Notes under the pieces: generated by a model
The model's input: the letters and a program-made list of their open reading frames with translations, nothing else
Databases searched by the model: none
What the model was told of the DNA's origin: nothing
Assembly: GCA_949361645.1 (NCBI GenBank)
Contig: OX442416.1
Coordinates: 19,028,323 to 19,092,322 of the forward strand
Direction of reading: 5' to 3'
DNA length: 64,000 nucleotides
DNA from: Spongilla lacustris
Lineage: Eukaryota; Porifera; Demospongiae; Spongillida; Spongillidae
In this document: positions 10,255-20,028 of the stretch, one piece after another
Numbering within the stretch: the stretch's first letter is position 1
How the letters are laid out: every line of letters starts with the position of its first letter
Translations under genes and position numbers: made by a program

Positions 10255-10350
10255 GGACCATATGTAGCAGAGGGAGACCATAGGGGGACCGTCTCACTCT
10301 GTAGCACCATGGACGGTCTGGTCGGACCGGTTATAGCCCGGACCATTTAC
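10255..10350. repeat. GTCC-core stem module next to the MITE
   Basis: GGGGACCATATG, GGAGACCATAGG, GGGGACCGTC, CATGGACGGTCTGGTCGGACC and CCCGGACCAT follow one another within 90 bases. It has the same core logic as the loci at 8.4, 9.1 and 13.2 kb. Confidence 0.55.
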
Positions 10351-11028
10351 GGCGTGACAATCCCGCCATAGATATTATACGTAATGGATTGGAAAACGGA
10401 TCACGTGCTCAATACATTAGCTTCGAGCCGTCAGTGTAGTATTAATCAACACCTTCTTAGTGACCACGATACTGGAACTTTTTCGAAAAGCAAAGACATT
10501 TGTCTAGTTTTAGGCTTTCTTTGGTGTTATGTGACTTGCTTGAGAGGTATGGATATTAAGATAGGCACTGCGGGATTTTTTAAAAAAATGCTCAAAAGAT
10601 TATAATAGTATTATCGTTAGAAAGAGCAAAAAAAGCTGCGTTTAACAGTACTTTATGCGTCACCGTAGCATATTTAGTACCGGAGATCAGGGTTGCCGAA
10701 AGTCAGGCCAGGGTCCAGCCTGTGACCGGCCGGCCTGACAGCCCCGGCCTGCCAGGCCGGCCTGGCAGGTCGGATAAATTAATGTTATTAAACAATTTAT
10801 TAAAAATTCATGGCTAACCACAAAACATTATGATATTATTAAACAATTTATTAACAATTCATACTTCTTCAGCTCCATCCGAGGGGGTGTTTTAGCGAGC
10901 TAAGCTGATTAACGTTTGGAGGCGTATGTCATGCTGAAGCACAATGCATGGTTAATTACAAGTATTTAGATAGCAAGCGCGCTGTTTGCATCACTGCATG
11001 TTATGTATCTCAGACTCAGTCTCTGTAT

Positions 11029-11387
11029 CTGTAGGAGCAATCAAATCGCTTTAAATTCGGTTTGTAGGTACAGAGGTCCTATACCTATCGATTTGTTCTG
11101 TTCGTTAATTTTTATGCCATCCATTACGGAGATATAGTTGAACAAACTACGCACATGCACATTTTCCCGCTCGATTCGCGCCGATAATTTGGGCAAATCG
11201 CACTCAAAGTATGGGAGGTGGTGATTATATCATTGCCGCGTATCGAGCGGGAAAAAGTGCACGAATAGTTTGTTCAACTATATCTCCGTAACGGATGGCA
11301 TAAAAATTAACGAACAGAACAAATCGATAGATATAGGACCTCTGTACCTACAACTCGAATTTGAAGCGATTTGATTACTCCTACAGA
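11029..11387. mobile_element. Fold-back (long inverted repeat) element
   Basis: Arms of about 160 bases (11029-11190 and 11228-11387) are inverted copies with about 90% identity by eye. For example, GGTACAGAGGTCCTATA on the left pairs with TATAGGACCTCTGTACC on the right, and GTTGAACAAACTA pairs with TAGTTTGTTCAAC. The loop is about 40 bases. It carries no coding capacity. Confidence 0.85.
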
Positions 11388-11624
11388 AAGTTATGTTGGG
11401 TTTGAACCTGGTGGGGGTATCGAACGTTGCAATGATGGTACTGAGCAAGTGCAAGACACAAAAATGTATTTTACCCTAGGGCAATGGTGTAGTATGAAGT
11501 GTTGAAAATAGGAAGTCGATAGCCTTTATTGTTCGGCAGATACAGCAATTCAAATGTTATAACACGATTATTTTATAATGTTATAAAACATAGGAAGTTA
11601 TCTCGGAAACTAGCAGCTACATGT

Positions 11625-11927
11625 ACAAGATATAAAAATTTAATAAAAATAAAATTGGTGATGTAGGATTTGTAGACAGCAATTGAGTAAAAAGTAAGGA
11701 AACAAGGAATTACGGATATTATGCATTAATTGATTTATAAATATTACATACCTACATTTAGCACATGATTTCAGGCAGGTAGATTTGCTAAATAATGTAG
11801 GTATGTAATATTTATAAATCAATTAATGCATAATATCCGTAATTCCTTGTTTCCTTACTTTTTAATCAATTGCTGTCTACAAATCCTACATCACCAATTT
11901 TATTTTTATTAAATTTTTATATCTTGT
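11625..11927. mobile_element. Fold-back element, nearly perfect 130-bp arms
   Basis: The left arm from ACAAGATATAAAAATTT at 11625 to about 11757 pairs almost perfectly with the right arm, from about 11796 to AAATTTTTATATCTTGT at 11927. The loop of about 38 bases is itself partly paired (TTTAGC/GCTAAA). The near-identity of the arms implies a recent insertion or ongoing arm conversion. Confidence 0.9.
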
Positions 11928-12417
11928 TTCACTGCATTTTTCCCCCGGTGGGATCCTACTTATATGTTGCACGCATGAGAGCAAACAAAGAAGGAAGGGT
12001 AACCTTGGAATAATAATACCTGTTTATATAGCGCATCACATCACAGCAGTATATCACTGGCATCACTAAATCACATCATAATCAAACAATTTCTTTTAAA
12101 CAGCTAAGGTCTCTGAAAGTTCTTGCATGTGACTGCACACACACCCCCATCACAACTATCCTCACAGGATTCAAAGCCCTCTTCTCTTGACTGAAGGTAC
12201 TCGTACGTTCTTCAAAACTAGTAGCAAAGACATCATGATTAATTGCCATATATGTCTGTACCTGATGTGAGCATGTATGGTGTGCGGATTAAAGCAGTTG
12301 GCCATTCACACCAAAGATGCTTACCAGATTGCTTGCCATTTTCATATCTGGTGGGCAAATGACCATGCACCACTGAGTACAGCACAGAACATCATGGCCA
12401 AACTATCTGGGGCAAAT

Positions 12418-12541
12418 AGTTGGAGAAGGAAGTGAAAGAGGGGAAAGAAGAAGAAAGGGGGAGAGGAGAGAGGAGGGGAGAGGAGGTAGAGGAGAGAGGA
12501 AAAGAAGGCAAGAGGAGGGGAAGGGGAGGAGAGAAGAGAAT
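12418..12541 (+). repeat. Polypurine (GA) tract, about 120 bases
   Basis: An almost uninterrupted purine stretch with GGAGAGAGGAGGGGAGAGGA-like mirror-symmetric segments. On the minus strand it gives Ser/Pro/Leu-rich frames that are not genes. Such tracts can form triplex DNA. Confidence 0.8.
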
Positions 12542-13129
12542 ATGGGAGCAAATGAGGGGATAGCAAGCTTGCAGAACATCACACAGATAAGCAGTACACC
12601 CCTTGGCAACATATCCATGTGACATGGCACACACAAACATATACATACACCCACCTTTCCAGAGTAGTCCACCCCTCATCCTGGTAGGATGGTCCAGTGT
12701 TCCCTTTCCTCTTCTCCATGTCCACCTAATAACATCGGCCAAGAACAGCTCACTGGCAGACATACACATTTGAACATACCTTCCCCAGAGCAGCATTGCT
12801 TGTGGCCATGTCAAGAACAAAGCTGTCCTCATTGGAAGCTTCTGTCACGAGAGAGATATGACTTATGGGGTTATGGGGTTACCAGTGATGATTTACTCTG
12901 GTGGGGACCACCAGAGGACACACATTTGTGAAGGAAATTCCCGTTCATAGACAAGCATTTATCAGTTACCTTTGAACAGAATTCACTTATAAATGGTCCT
13001 ACCAGAAGGCCATCACACAGCGTTTTGGGCTATTCCAATTAATATTTAACTGCACACCCCTATGGATGACAATAAATGGTGTCCAGGATTTAAATGCCTG
13101 TACCGGGAGGCTAGAAGGTATACTGAACA

Positions 13130-13290
13130 GAAGCTTGTCCAAGGGGAGATGATCCATGGAACAAAACACAAGCTTGTCCAGGGGGACATTTACAAGTCTG
13201 TCCAAGGTGGGGGCCGGTCCGTGGGGATGGTGGAGGCGTAATAAATGCTATATTGCTATATTGTCCCGTGAGGGGAGGGGGGGGGGGGGG
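13130..13290. repeat. GTCC-core stem module, 'AGCTTGTCC' type, plus G-tract
   Basis: AAGCTTGTCCAAGGGGA, AAGCTTGTCCAGGGGGAC and AAGTCTGTCCAAGGTGG occur in series from 13132 to 13208, followed by GGTCCGTGGGGATGG and a G-run (13272-13296). It is the same architecture as the other GTCC loci. Confidence 0.55.
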
Positions 13291-13546
13291 GGGGGGTATG
13301 TTATTGTCATCCATAATAGGAGTGTAATGGAGGGTGAGGGGGAATGCAAATCCTTCTCCCGTCGTTAGGTGGCTCACCTGTACACTTCACCCATGGCGAA
13401 CCAATCATGAAAGCCAACTTCTTTGGCCTTAATAACGACAGCCAGTTGCATACAGTGGTTTTAGCTTCGCGCTATCCTTCTTACTGCCTTCATGCTAGAC
13501 AAGGATCCTTCTTACTTTGGTTCTTCTCGCAATTCTTCTTTATTCA

Positions 13547-13786
13547 CGTGCATCCACAATTGTCAAAACAGTCTTTCAGAGCCTCATCGCGTGACTCGTC
13601 AGCACAACTGTCATCATTTAACACGATTCTTTTCTCTTCGTGATCGAAGCTTGAAGTGACACGCCAGAGAAACGTGACTACGTCATCGTGTTCAACCACA
13701 AGCGGATCTCCACTTTTATGGCTTCCAACCTGTTGTGGGCTATTGCTAACAAAACTGAGTTTGCTAAAGATTGAAATTTGTGTCAA
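13547..13786 (-). CDS. Possible coding remnant inside the hAT-type element
   Basis: A minus-strand frame reading QQVGSHKSGDPLVVEHDDVV, then TFLWRVTSSFDHEEKRIVL, and ending FDNCGCT with a stop at about 13544. Balanced composition, charged surface and lack of low complexity distinguish it from neighbouring shadows. It does not match a hAT transposase motif that I know. It may be captured host sequence or a relic of an internal gene. Confidence 0.25.
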
Positions 13787-14322
13787 GCATAACTCCCCTT
13801 ACGAAAATAATAAAACTAATCCAATTCGGCAGTAAGTTCCTAACTTGTTAGTTCTAGTGCTTCCGCATAGCCGCTAACATTACGCTTCAATCGCAAGGAA
13901 GATACAATGCAATAAACCTCTTATCCGAGCGAATCTTATCTTATCAGATCCGGAAAAAGAAGGAAAAAAGATTTATGGTTCTAGTGTGGGAACGAGTGTG
14001 CACTATCTCTGTTGTCTGAGCTTTCTAAGCATCGGCAGTTTTACTACAGTGTAGGTAATCGTTGGCTCTATCCAAATACGCTCGCTAAAGTCCAACTGAT
14101 TCTACGGTGCAACGGCAACAGTGGAATCTGGTGTTTTGCTAATCGTATTCATGACACTTCAAATCCTACATAGGACCTACTAACGTAGGTCCCGATAGAC
14201 ATCGCGAAATGAAGTAATAATTTATTATAATAAGTGGGTGGATCCCGGCCTGCCGGCTTGTCAGGTCACGGTCCGGCCTGCCAGGGCAGGCCGGACTGGC
14301 CTTCGGCAACCCTGCCGGAGAT

Positions 14323-14985
14323 ATGTAGCGCCAAAGTGACAACTTTTTTAGTACAGCGGTCAATGCGTAATCGCTATAAAAACTGTGACGGTTGAGGAAC
14401 AATAAAGCATAACCTTGCCATTCCGTAAGATATTAATTCCAAACATTGCATATAAGTGGTTCTGACTTTGTTAAGACTTTTAGAAGGTTTTTAACTAAAA
14501 TTCATCACATATATATTTTCAAATTGTGAACAAAAAACTGGCTAGCATGCATACACTTGAGCACAATATCATTTAGCATTGAATAATATTATTCTCATTG
14601 GCCACAAACACTAAATCACCAATTAAATAGTCCATGAGCATGTCAATGACCCATCCATCATTTACTTTTAGTTTTGGTAACTTGTATGCTTTATGAGTTG
14701 TCTGCCCATCGTATAGTACGTTGGTCATATGGAGAAATGGCCCATACATAGGAGGTCATCATGCTTTTATTTTTAAATTGAATTTTAAACACATTTATAA
14801 TTTACTATAAATCAGTCTGATTGTGAATCTGTGTTTTATATAATTATGATATGAACCATCCGTGTAGTAAAATCAAGACAAAAATTTAATTTCTACCGCG
14901 CATAATTTATTCATAAACCATATGTCATAACGTAATACCTTGCGTCATCGCATCTGGGATTAAGTTAACTGTTATTGCAGATGAA
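14323..14985. other. No gene seen
   Basis: A/T-rich sequence outside the hAT-type element. No supported coding frame, RNA or repeat. Confidence 0.4.
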
Positions 14986-15439
14986 TTATTAACCGATTAC
15001 CGGGGTAGGCGCATAAATGCGACACGTAATTGATGTTTAACGGCATAAATGCGACACCATGCGATATTGGCGTCCAACAACCTACCATAACCACCGCGTA
15101 CGTCCAACGCTTACCTTCGACACATAATAGTACAACCTAGTTGTCCAGCTGTTGGAAATGACAACGATGGCGGCTTATTTGCATTATAAAAATTCTAGAA
15201 AATTACGGTTAAAAAGTCATAGGCGGGGTCGATAGTGTAGACAAGGAAAGCTTGCGCTAAAACAACATAAACACACAATGAATTGAATTAGCATGACAAA
15301 GCGGATGAAGCTGGAGTGGTGAACAGCCCTGGATGACTTCACTGATGCTGAGTGATGGCAACAGCATTGAGCCAATGCCACCTGGAGGGTGTGTAATACT
15401 TGTGTGTTCGAGCTTGAACTCCTACAGGTAGAGATAGAG

Positions 15440-15960
15440 GTTCATGATGCTCAAATTCAGCCAGTACACCACCCCTTATAAACATTTCATCCATACTATC
15501 TACAACAATCACACTATCCATCCCACATATATTCATACACATATAACCTCCTACATAAAAATCACCAAAACTTCAAAACCCCACCTCCCATCATTGCACA
15601 CCTACTACATGCTTATCACACACAACTGCACTCATCCCAAGGTCCAGACACTACCATTTACCCAGCAGCCACAGACCACCTCTACTCACATCCACATACA
15701 CTATAAACATACTACACACACACCAACTTCCATCATCACACACATACATGTACATACATGCACAACCACCTCCATAGATGCATACTGATCCCAAAAGCCC
15801 ATACACTCAAGACTACTTCCATCTTCACACATCCTAACGTCCACACACCTCGTAAAACTATCACTCACTGCTCCATTCACATACACACCATCCAAGCCAC
15901 TTCCATTTTTACACAACCCCGACAAAGTGCACTCATCACAAAGTAAATACAAACCACTTA
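15440..15960. repeat. CA/CCA-rich low-complexity sequence
   Basis: Irregular ACACCA/CATCAC/CCATCC tracts with CATACACAT motifs form the diffuse left shoulder of the minisatellites that follow. Histidine/threonine-rich frames here are composition artefacts. Confidence 0.6.
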
Positions 15961-16069
15961 CTACCACCATTCAGACCACCTCCAACCATCAAACAATTGA
16001 CTCACACCTACAACATCTAACACTTCACCACTGCAATCCCACCTATCCTCCACCTACCCTCCATCAGCA

Positions 16070-16680
16070 CTGTACCTCCACAAACCCTCACCCTCCTCAT
16101 CACTGTACCCTCCACCCACCCTCCTTCACCACTGTACCCTCCACCCACCCTCCATCACCACTGTACCCTCCACCCACCCTCCTTCACCACTGTACCCTCC
16201 ACCCACCCTCCTTCACCACTGTACCCTCCACCCACCCTCCTTCACCACTGTACCCTCCACCCACCCTCCTTCACCACTGTACCCTCCACCCTCCTTCACC
16301 ACTGTACCCTCCACCCACCCTCCTTCACCACTGTACCCTCCACCCACCCTCCTTCACCACTGTACCCTCCACCCACCCTCCTTCACCACTGTACCCTCCA
16401 CCCACCCTCCTTCACCACTGTACCCTCCACCCACCCTTCTTCACCACTGTACCCTCCACCCAGCCTCCATCACCACTGTACCCTCCACCCACCCTCCTCC
16501 ACCCACCCTCCATCACCACTGTACCCTCCTCCACCCACCCTCCATCACCACTGTACCCTCCACCCACTCTGAACTCTCCACCCACCCTCCTTCACCACTG
16601 TACCCTCCACCCACCCTGCATTCTCCACCTTCCCTCCATCACCACTGTACCCTCCACCCACCCTCACCCTCCATCACCAA
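16070..16680. repeat. Minisatellite, 29-bp unit (CACTGTACCCTCCACCCACC family)
   Basis: About twenty units of a 29-mer (CACTGTACCCTCCACCCACC followed by CTCCTTCAC or CTCCATCAC), very homogeneous between 16120 and 16450 and more variable at the edges. Because 29 is not a multiple of three, the long proline-rich frame across it simply cycles through all three phases, none of which has a stop. Confidence 0.95.
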
Positions 16681-16924
16681 AATACAATTGGTCAATAATT
16701 ACACAACACAATCACTCAATACTCTAACACTCCACCTTAAATCCAACCACATGTAAGTTGTGTTGGTGGGTGGGATCACCAATAGCAAACCTCTATCACC
16801 ACTGCACTCTCTACCACCACATTCGCCACTGCACTCCTACTCACCTGTACCAACTGTACCTTCAACATATCACCATACCCATAGTACCAAGTTGTACCTC
16901 TCTCCTTCACCATCACCTCCACCC

Positions 16925-17466
16925 ACCCACCATCACCACATTCTCCACTCACCCACCATCACCCAACATCATACCCCACCCTCCACTCACACACAATCAC
17001 GCAACATCATATGCCACCCACCCACCATCACCCAACATCATACCCTACCCTCCACCCACCCACCATCACCCAACATCATACCACATCCTCCACTCACCCA
17101 TCATCACCCAACATCATATGCCACCCTCCACCCACCCACCATCACCCAACATCGTACCCACCCTCCACCCACCATCACCCAACATCGTACCCCACCCTCC
17201 ACCCACCATCACCCAACATCGTACCCCACCCTCCACCCACCATCACCCAACATCGTACCCCACCCTCCTCCCACCCACCATCACCCAACATCATACCACA
17301 TCCTCCACCCACCATCACCCAACATCATACCCCACCCTCCACCCAACATCATATGCCACCCTCCACCCACCCACCATCACCCAACATCGTACCCCACCCT
17401 CCACCCACCCACTATCACCCAACATCATACACAACCCTCCACTCACCCACCATCACCCAACATCAA
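16925..17466. repeat. Minisatellite, about 29-37-bp units (CACCATCACCCAACATC family)
   Basis: About sixteen units with the core CACCATCACCCAACATCRTA, followed by CCCCACCCTCCAC spacers of variable length. The spacer words are shared with the array at 16.1-16.7 kb, so the two arrays probably derive from one ancestor. Confidence 0.93.
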
Positions 17467-17769
17467 TAACTCTCCACATCTACCTACACGTAGCACAATG
17501 AACATCCACTATACTCACACAAGCTGCAGCGCCATTACATATGCTAAACTGGTGTGTGGGATATATATATGAAACTTGTGTCAGCAAACCCCACGTGCAC
17601 CCTGGACTCTAGCCCCACCCTCCATCACTGTACCCTCTATCTACCCTCCATCACCACATTCTCCACCCACCCTCCACACCTCTCTTCAAACCCTTTGATC
17701 ACCAACTGTACCCTCCATCAACAACTGTCCACATCTAAATTCACTTAGCAAACTCAACATGCTAAACTC

Positions 17770-18450
17770 ATAAAACAGTCCACCCCAAATGTACTAGTAT
17801 GAAGCTTGTGCAAGCAAACATACCTTAAAATGCAGTAAAGCTTTACTAATATGTGAAATGTGCTGTTCCTACAGAAAGAGGCGTATTCATAGTATGCGTG
17901 CAATAATTAGAACTCACTTCAAAACCATATTTCGAACTCTAGCGTAAGACAAGCGCACTTTTTTATAGAGACACATAAGAATAGACCTCTTACTTTGTAT
18001 TTCGGCAGAAAATAAGAACGTTCGTGTCTCTGCCGATTCGGAGCTGATTTCACCGACTAGCGTATTTTGTAAACGAGCGCCTCCGAGAACAAAGTAGCGA
18101 TCGCAACATAGCACAGGTCTTAAAATATGCAATAGAGGCTGTACTAATGGTAGGAAGAAACTTGCCTCTACTAATTTTGCTTCGTTCCGCTTTTGTTAGC
18201 AACTCAAAAATCCTATCTATTTCTTACGCAGCTACGAAAAAAATTCTATGGCCGTGACACTACGCATTGACGGATATTTAGATCGGCCGGTAATCGGTTA
18301 ATGATAGTACACAATCGTAGCTTTGGAGATGTGGAGGCAGCAATAAACGGATTGCCCTGCATGATTTCAACTTCTGAGATTCAGGTGTTTTGGTGAGTAT
18401 ACTGGGTGAATTTAGTATGTGCAGAACAGGCATATATTCGATGCAGTGAA
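17770..18450. other. No gene seen
   Basis: Unique-looking sequence. ATTAACCGATTACCGG at 14989 recurs inverted (CCGGTAATCGGTTAAT) at 18287-18302 and may mark the outer ends of a 3.3-kb insertion around the minisatellites, but no target duplication is visible. Confidence 0.35.
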
Positions 18451-18454
18451 GGGG

Positions 18455-19150
18455 GAGGAGATATGGCCTTCTCCCTATAATAGTACTGTATGGAATTCTC
18501 CCTGTACTGTTGGCCTTCTCCCAGACCGTTAATTCCCCGTCTCCTTATACTGTTGGTCTTCTTCCTGTTGTGTTAGACTGGTGGCCTTCTCGCTATACTG
18601 TTGGTCTGCTCCCTATACTGTTGGCCTTCTCCCTATACTGTTGGCCTTCTCTATACTGTTGGCTTTCTCTCTATACTTTTGGCCTGCTCCCTATACAGTT
18701 GGCCTTCTCCCTATATACATTGGCCTTCTCCCTATACTGTTAGCCTTCTCCCTATATACTGTTGCCTTCTCCCTATACTGTTAGCCTTCTCCCTATATAC
18801 TATTGGCCTTCTCCCTATACTGTTGGCCTTCTTCCTAAGCTGGTGGCCTTCTCTTTATAATAAGCTGCGCTTATACTGTTGGCCTTCTCCCTATACTGTT
18901 GGCCTTCTCCCTATACTGTTGGCCTTCTCCCTATACTATTCCTATACAGTTGGCCTTCTCCCTATACTGTTGACCCTTCTCCCTATATGGTTGACCTTAT
19001 CCCTATACAGTTGGCCGTCTCCCTATGCTGTTGGCTTTCTCCCTATACTGTTGACTTTCTACCTACATGTGTACTGTCGGCCTTATCCCTATACTATTTC
19101 CTATACAGAACGTTGGCCTTCTCCCTATACTGTTGGCTTTCTCCCTATAT
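18455..19150. repeat. Minisatellite, 20-bp unit (CCTTCTCCCTATACTGTTGG)
   Basis: About thirty-three imperfect copies of CCTTCTCCCTATACTGTTGG. A short array of the same unit is at 29575-29697, more than 10 kb away. The hydrophobic frames across the array (repeated SLYCWP-like words) are artefacts. Confidence 0.95.
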
Positions 19151-19519
19151 GAACCACTGAGCATTGTCCATTTGTGTAGCATCTCTGTCCCTTTGTTTAC
19201 CATGTGTATAGCTGACCCGTGGGACACACACACCACACACGTGCATGGACACTTCCAGCAAGTCACACATGCTCAGTTACAGTGTGGATACTCAATGTAG
19301 TAGCTCTACTGGTGGTGATGCACATATTCACAAGTGTCTCCATCATGTGCACACTACACACGCTGATGTAGAGCTGTGTATTGTGTGCTTCAAACATGGG
19401 CACACACACCAATGATGTCCACACATATACCTGTACACAGTGTACTTACATGTACATCCATATACATCAGATATAAATAATAATAATTTAGACACAAACA
19501 CACACATGCATGCTCATGT

Positions 19520-19531
19520 ACACACACACAC

Positions 19532-19580
<49 letters not shown>
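19520..19580. repeat. CA microsatellite
   Basis: CA repeat, interrupted by TACATA, of about 60 bases. Confidence 0.95.
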
Positions 19581-19877
19581 TTGCTGTACAACCACAACAA
19601 GACACAACAATCTACCAGGAGAGAGCTACCATACTACTGGAGGAGCAGAGGATCAATGAAGACCTACAAACTGCAGTACTACAAACCAAAGTATTTACTG
19701 ATCTGGCTACTTCCCCAGTCCTTTGAACACAGTGATGACAGATAACAGGGGCTATTGTGATGGTGTTTACATGCACTAGAGTACGCATAGTATTTTTGGA
19801 CATGCTAATTTTTGTTTGCGTGCATTGGTGTTGAGAACACTTCCTCCTCACTCCCCTGGAGGGGTGTTGGTGGTGTC

Positions 19878-20013
19878 TGTAATATCGTATTAGCGCTCTG
19901 AACCACGATGCGACCCGATACACACTTCTTATCTTAGATCCCAAGTCCACGACACACAATTGAATCCCACATCATGCACGTGATACCCATGAATATCATT
20001 ATCTAATACTACA
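19878..20013 (-). repeat. 3' LTR of the gypsy element
   Basis: 136 bp, almost identical to 27785-27920. TG..CA ends on both strands. Flanked on its outer side by GTGTC. Confidence 0.95.
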
Positions 20014-20026
20014 ACCCCCTTGTTCA
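20014..20026 (-). other. Polypurine tract of the gypsy element
   Basis: On the minus strand GAACAAGGGGGT lies directly before the 3' LTR. It is the expected primer for plus-strand DNA synthesis. Confidence 0.8.
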
Positions 20027-20028
20027 GT

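Larger units (their letters stand above)
10688..14314. mobile_element. Non-autonomous hAT-type element, 3.6 kb
   Basis: The ends are CAGGGTTGCCGAAAG at the left and CTTCGGCAACCCTG at the right (inverted), each followed inward by GGCCGG/CCGGCCTG-rich subterminal repeats. The insertion is flanked by a perfect 8-bp duplication, CCGGAGAT (10680-10687 and 14315-14322), the hAT signature. No hAT transposase or BED finger was found inside. It carries two fold-back elements (11029-11387, 11625-11927), a purine tract (12418-12541), one GTCC-core module (13130-13245) and one plausible coding piece at 13547-13786. Confidence 0.88.

Noticed and set aside
9919..10281. Glycine-rich frames on the minus strand
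   Set aside because: Translation of G/C homopolymer runs in a MITE.
15927..17572. Proline/histidine/threonine-rich open frames up to 270 codons
   Set aside because: They lie on 29-37-base minisatellites whose units are free of stops in all frames; the frame cycles because the unit is not a multiple of three. No start context, splice sites or non-repetitive part.
18510..19160. Hydrophobic frames up to 183 codons resembling membrane proteins
   Set aside because: Translation of the 20-bp minisatellite CCTTCTCCCTATACTGTTGG; words repeat exactly with the DNA unit.
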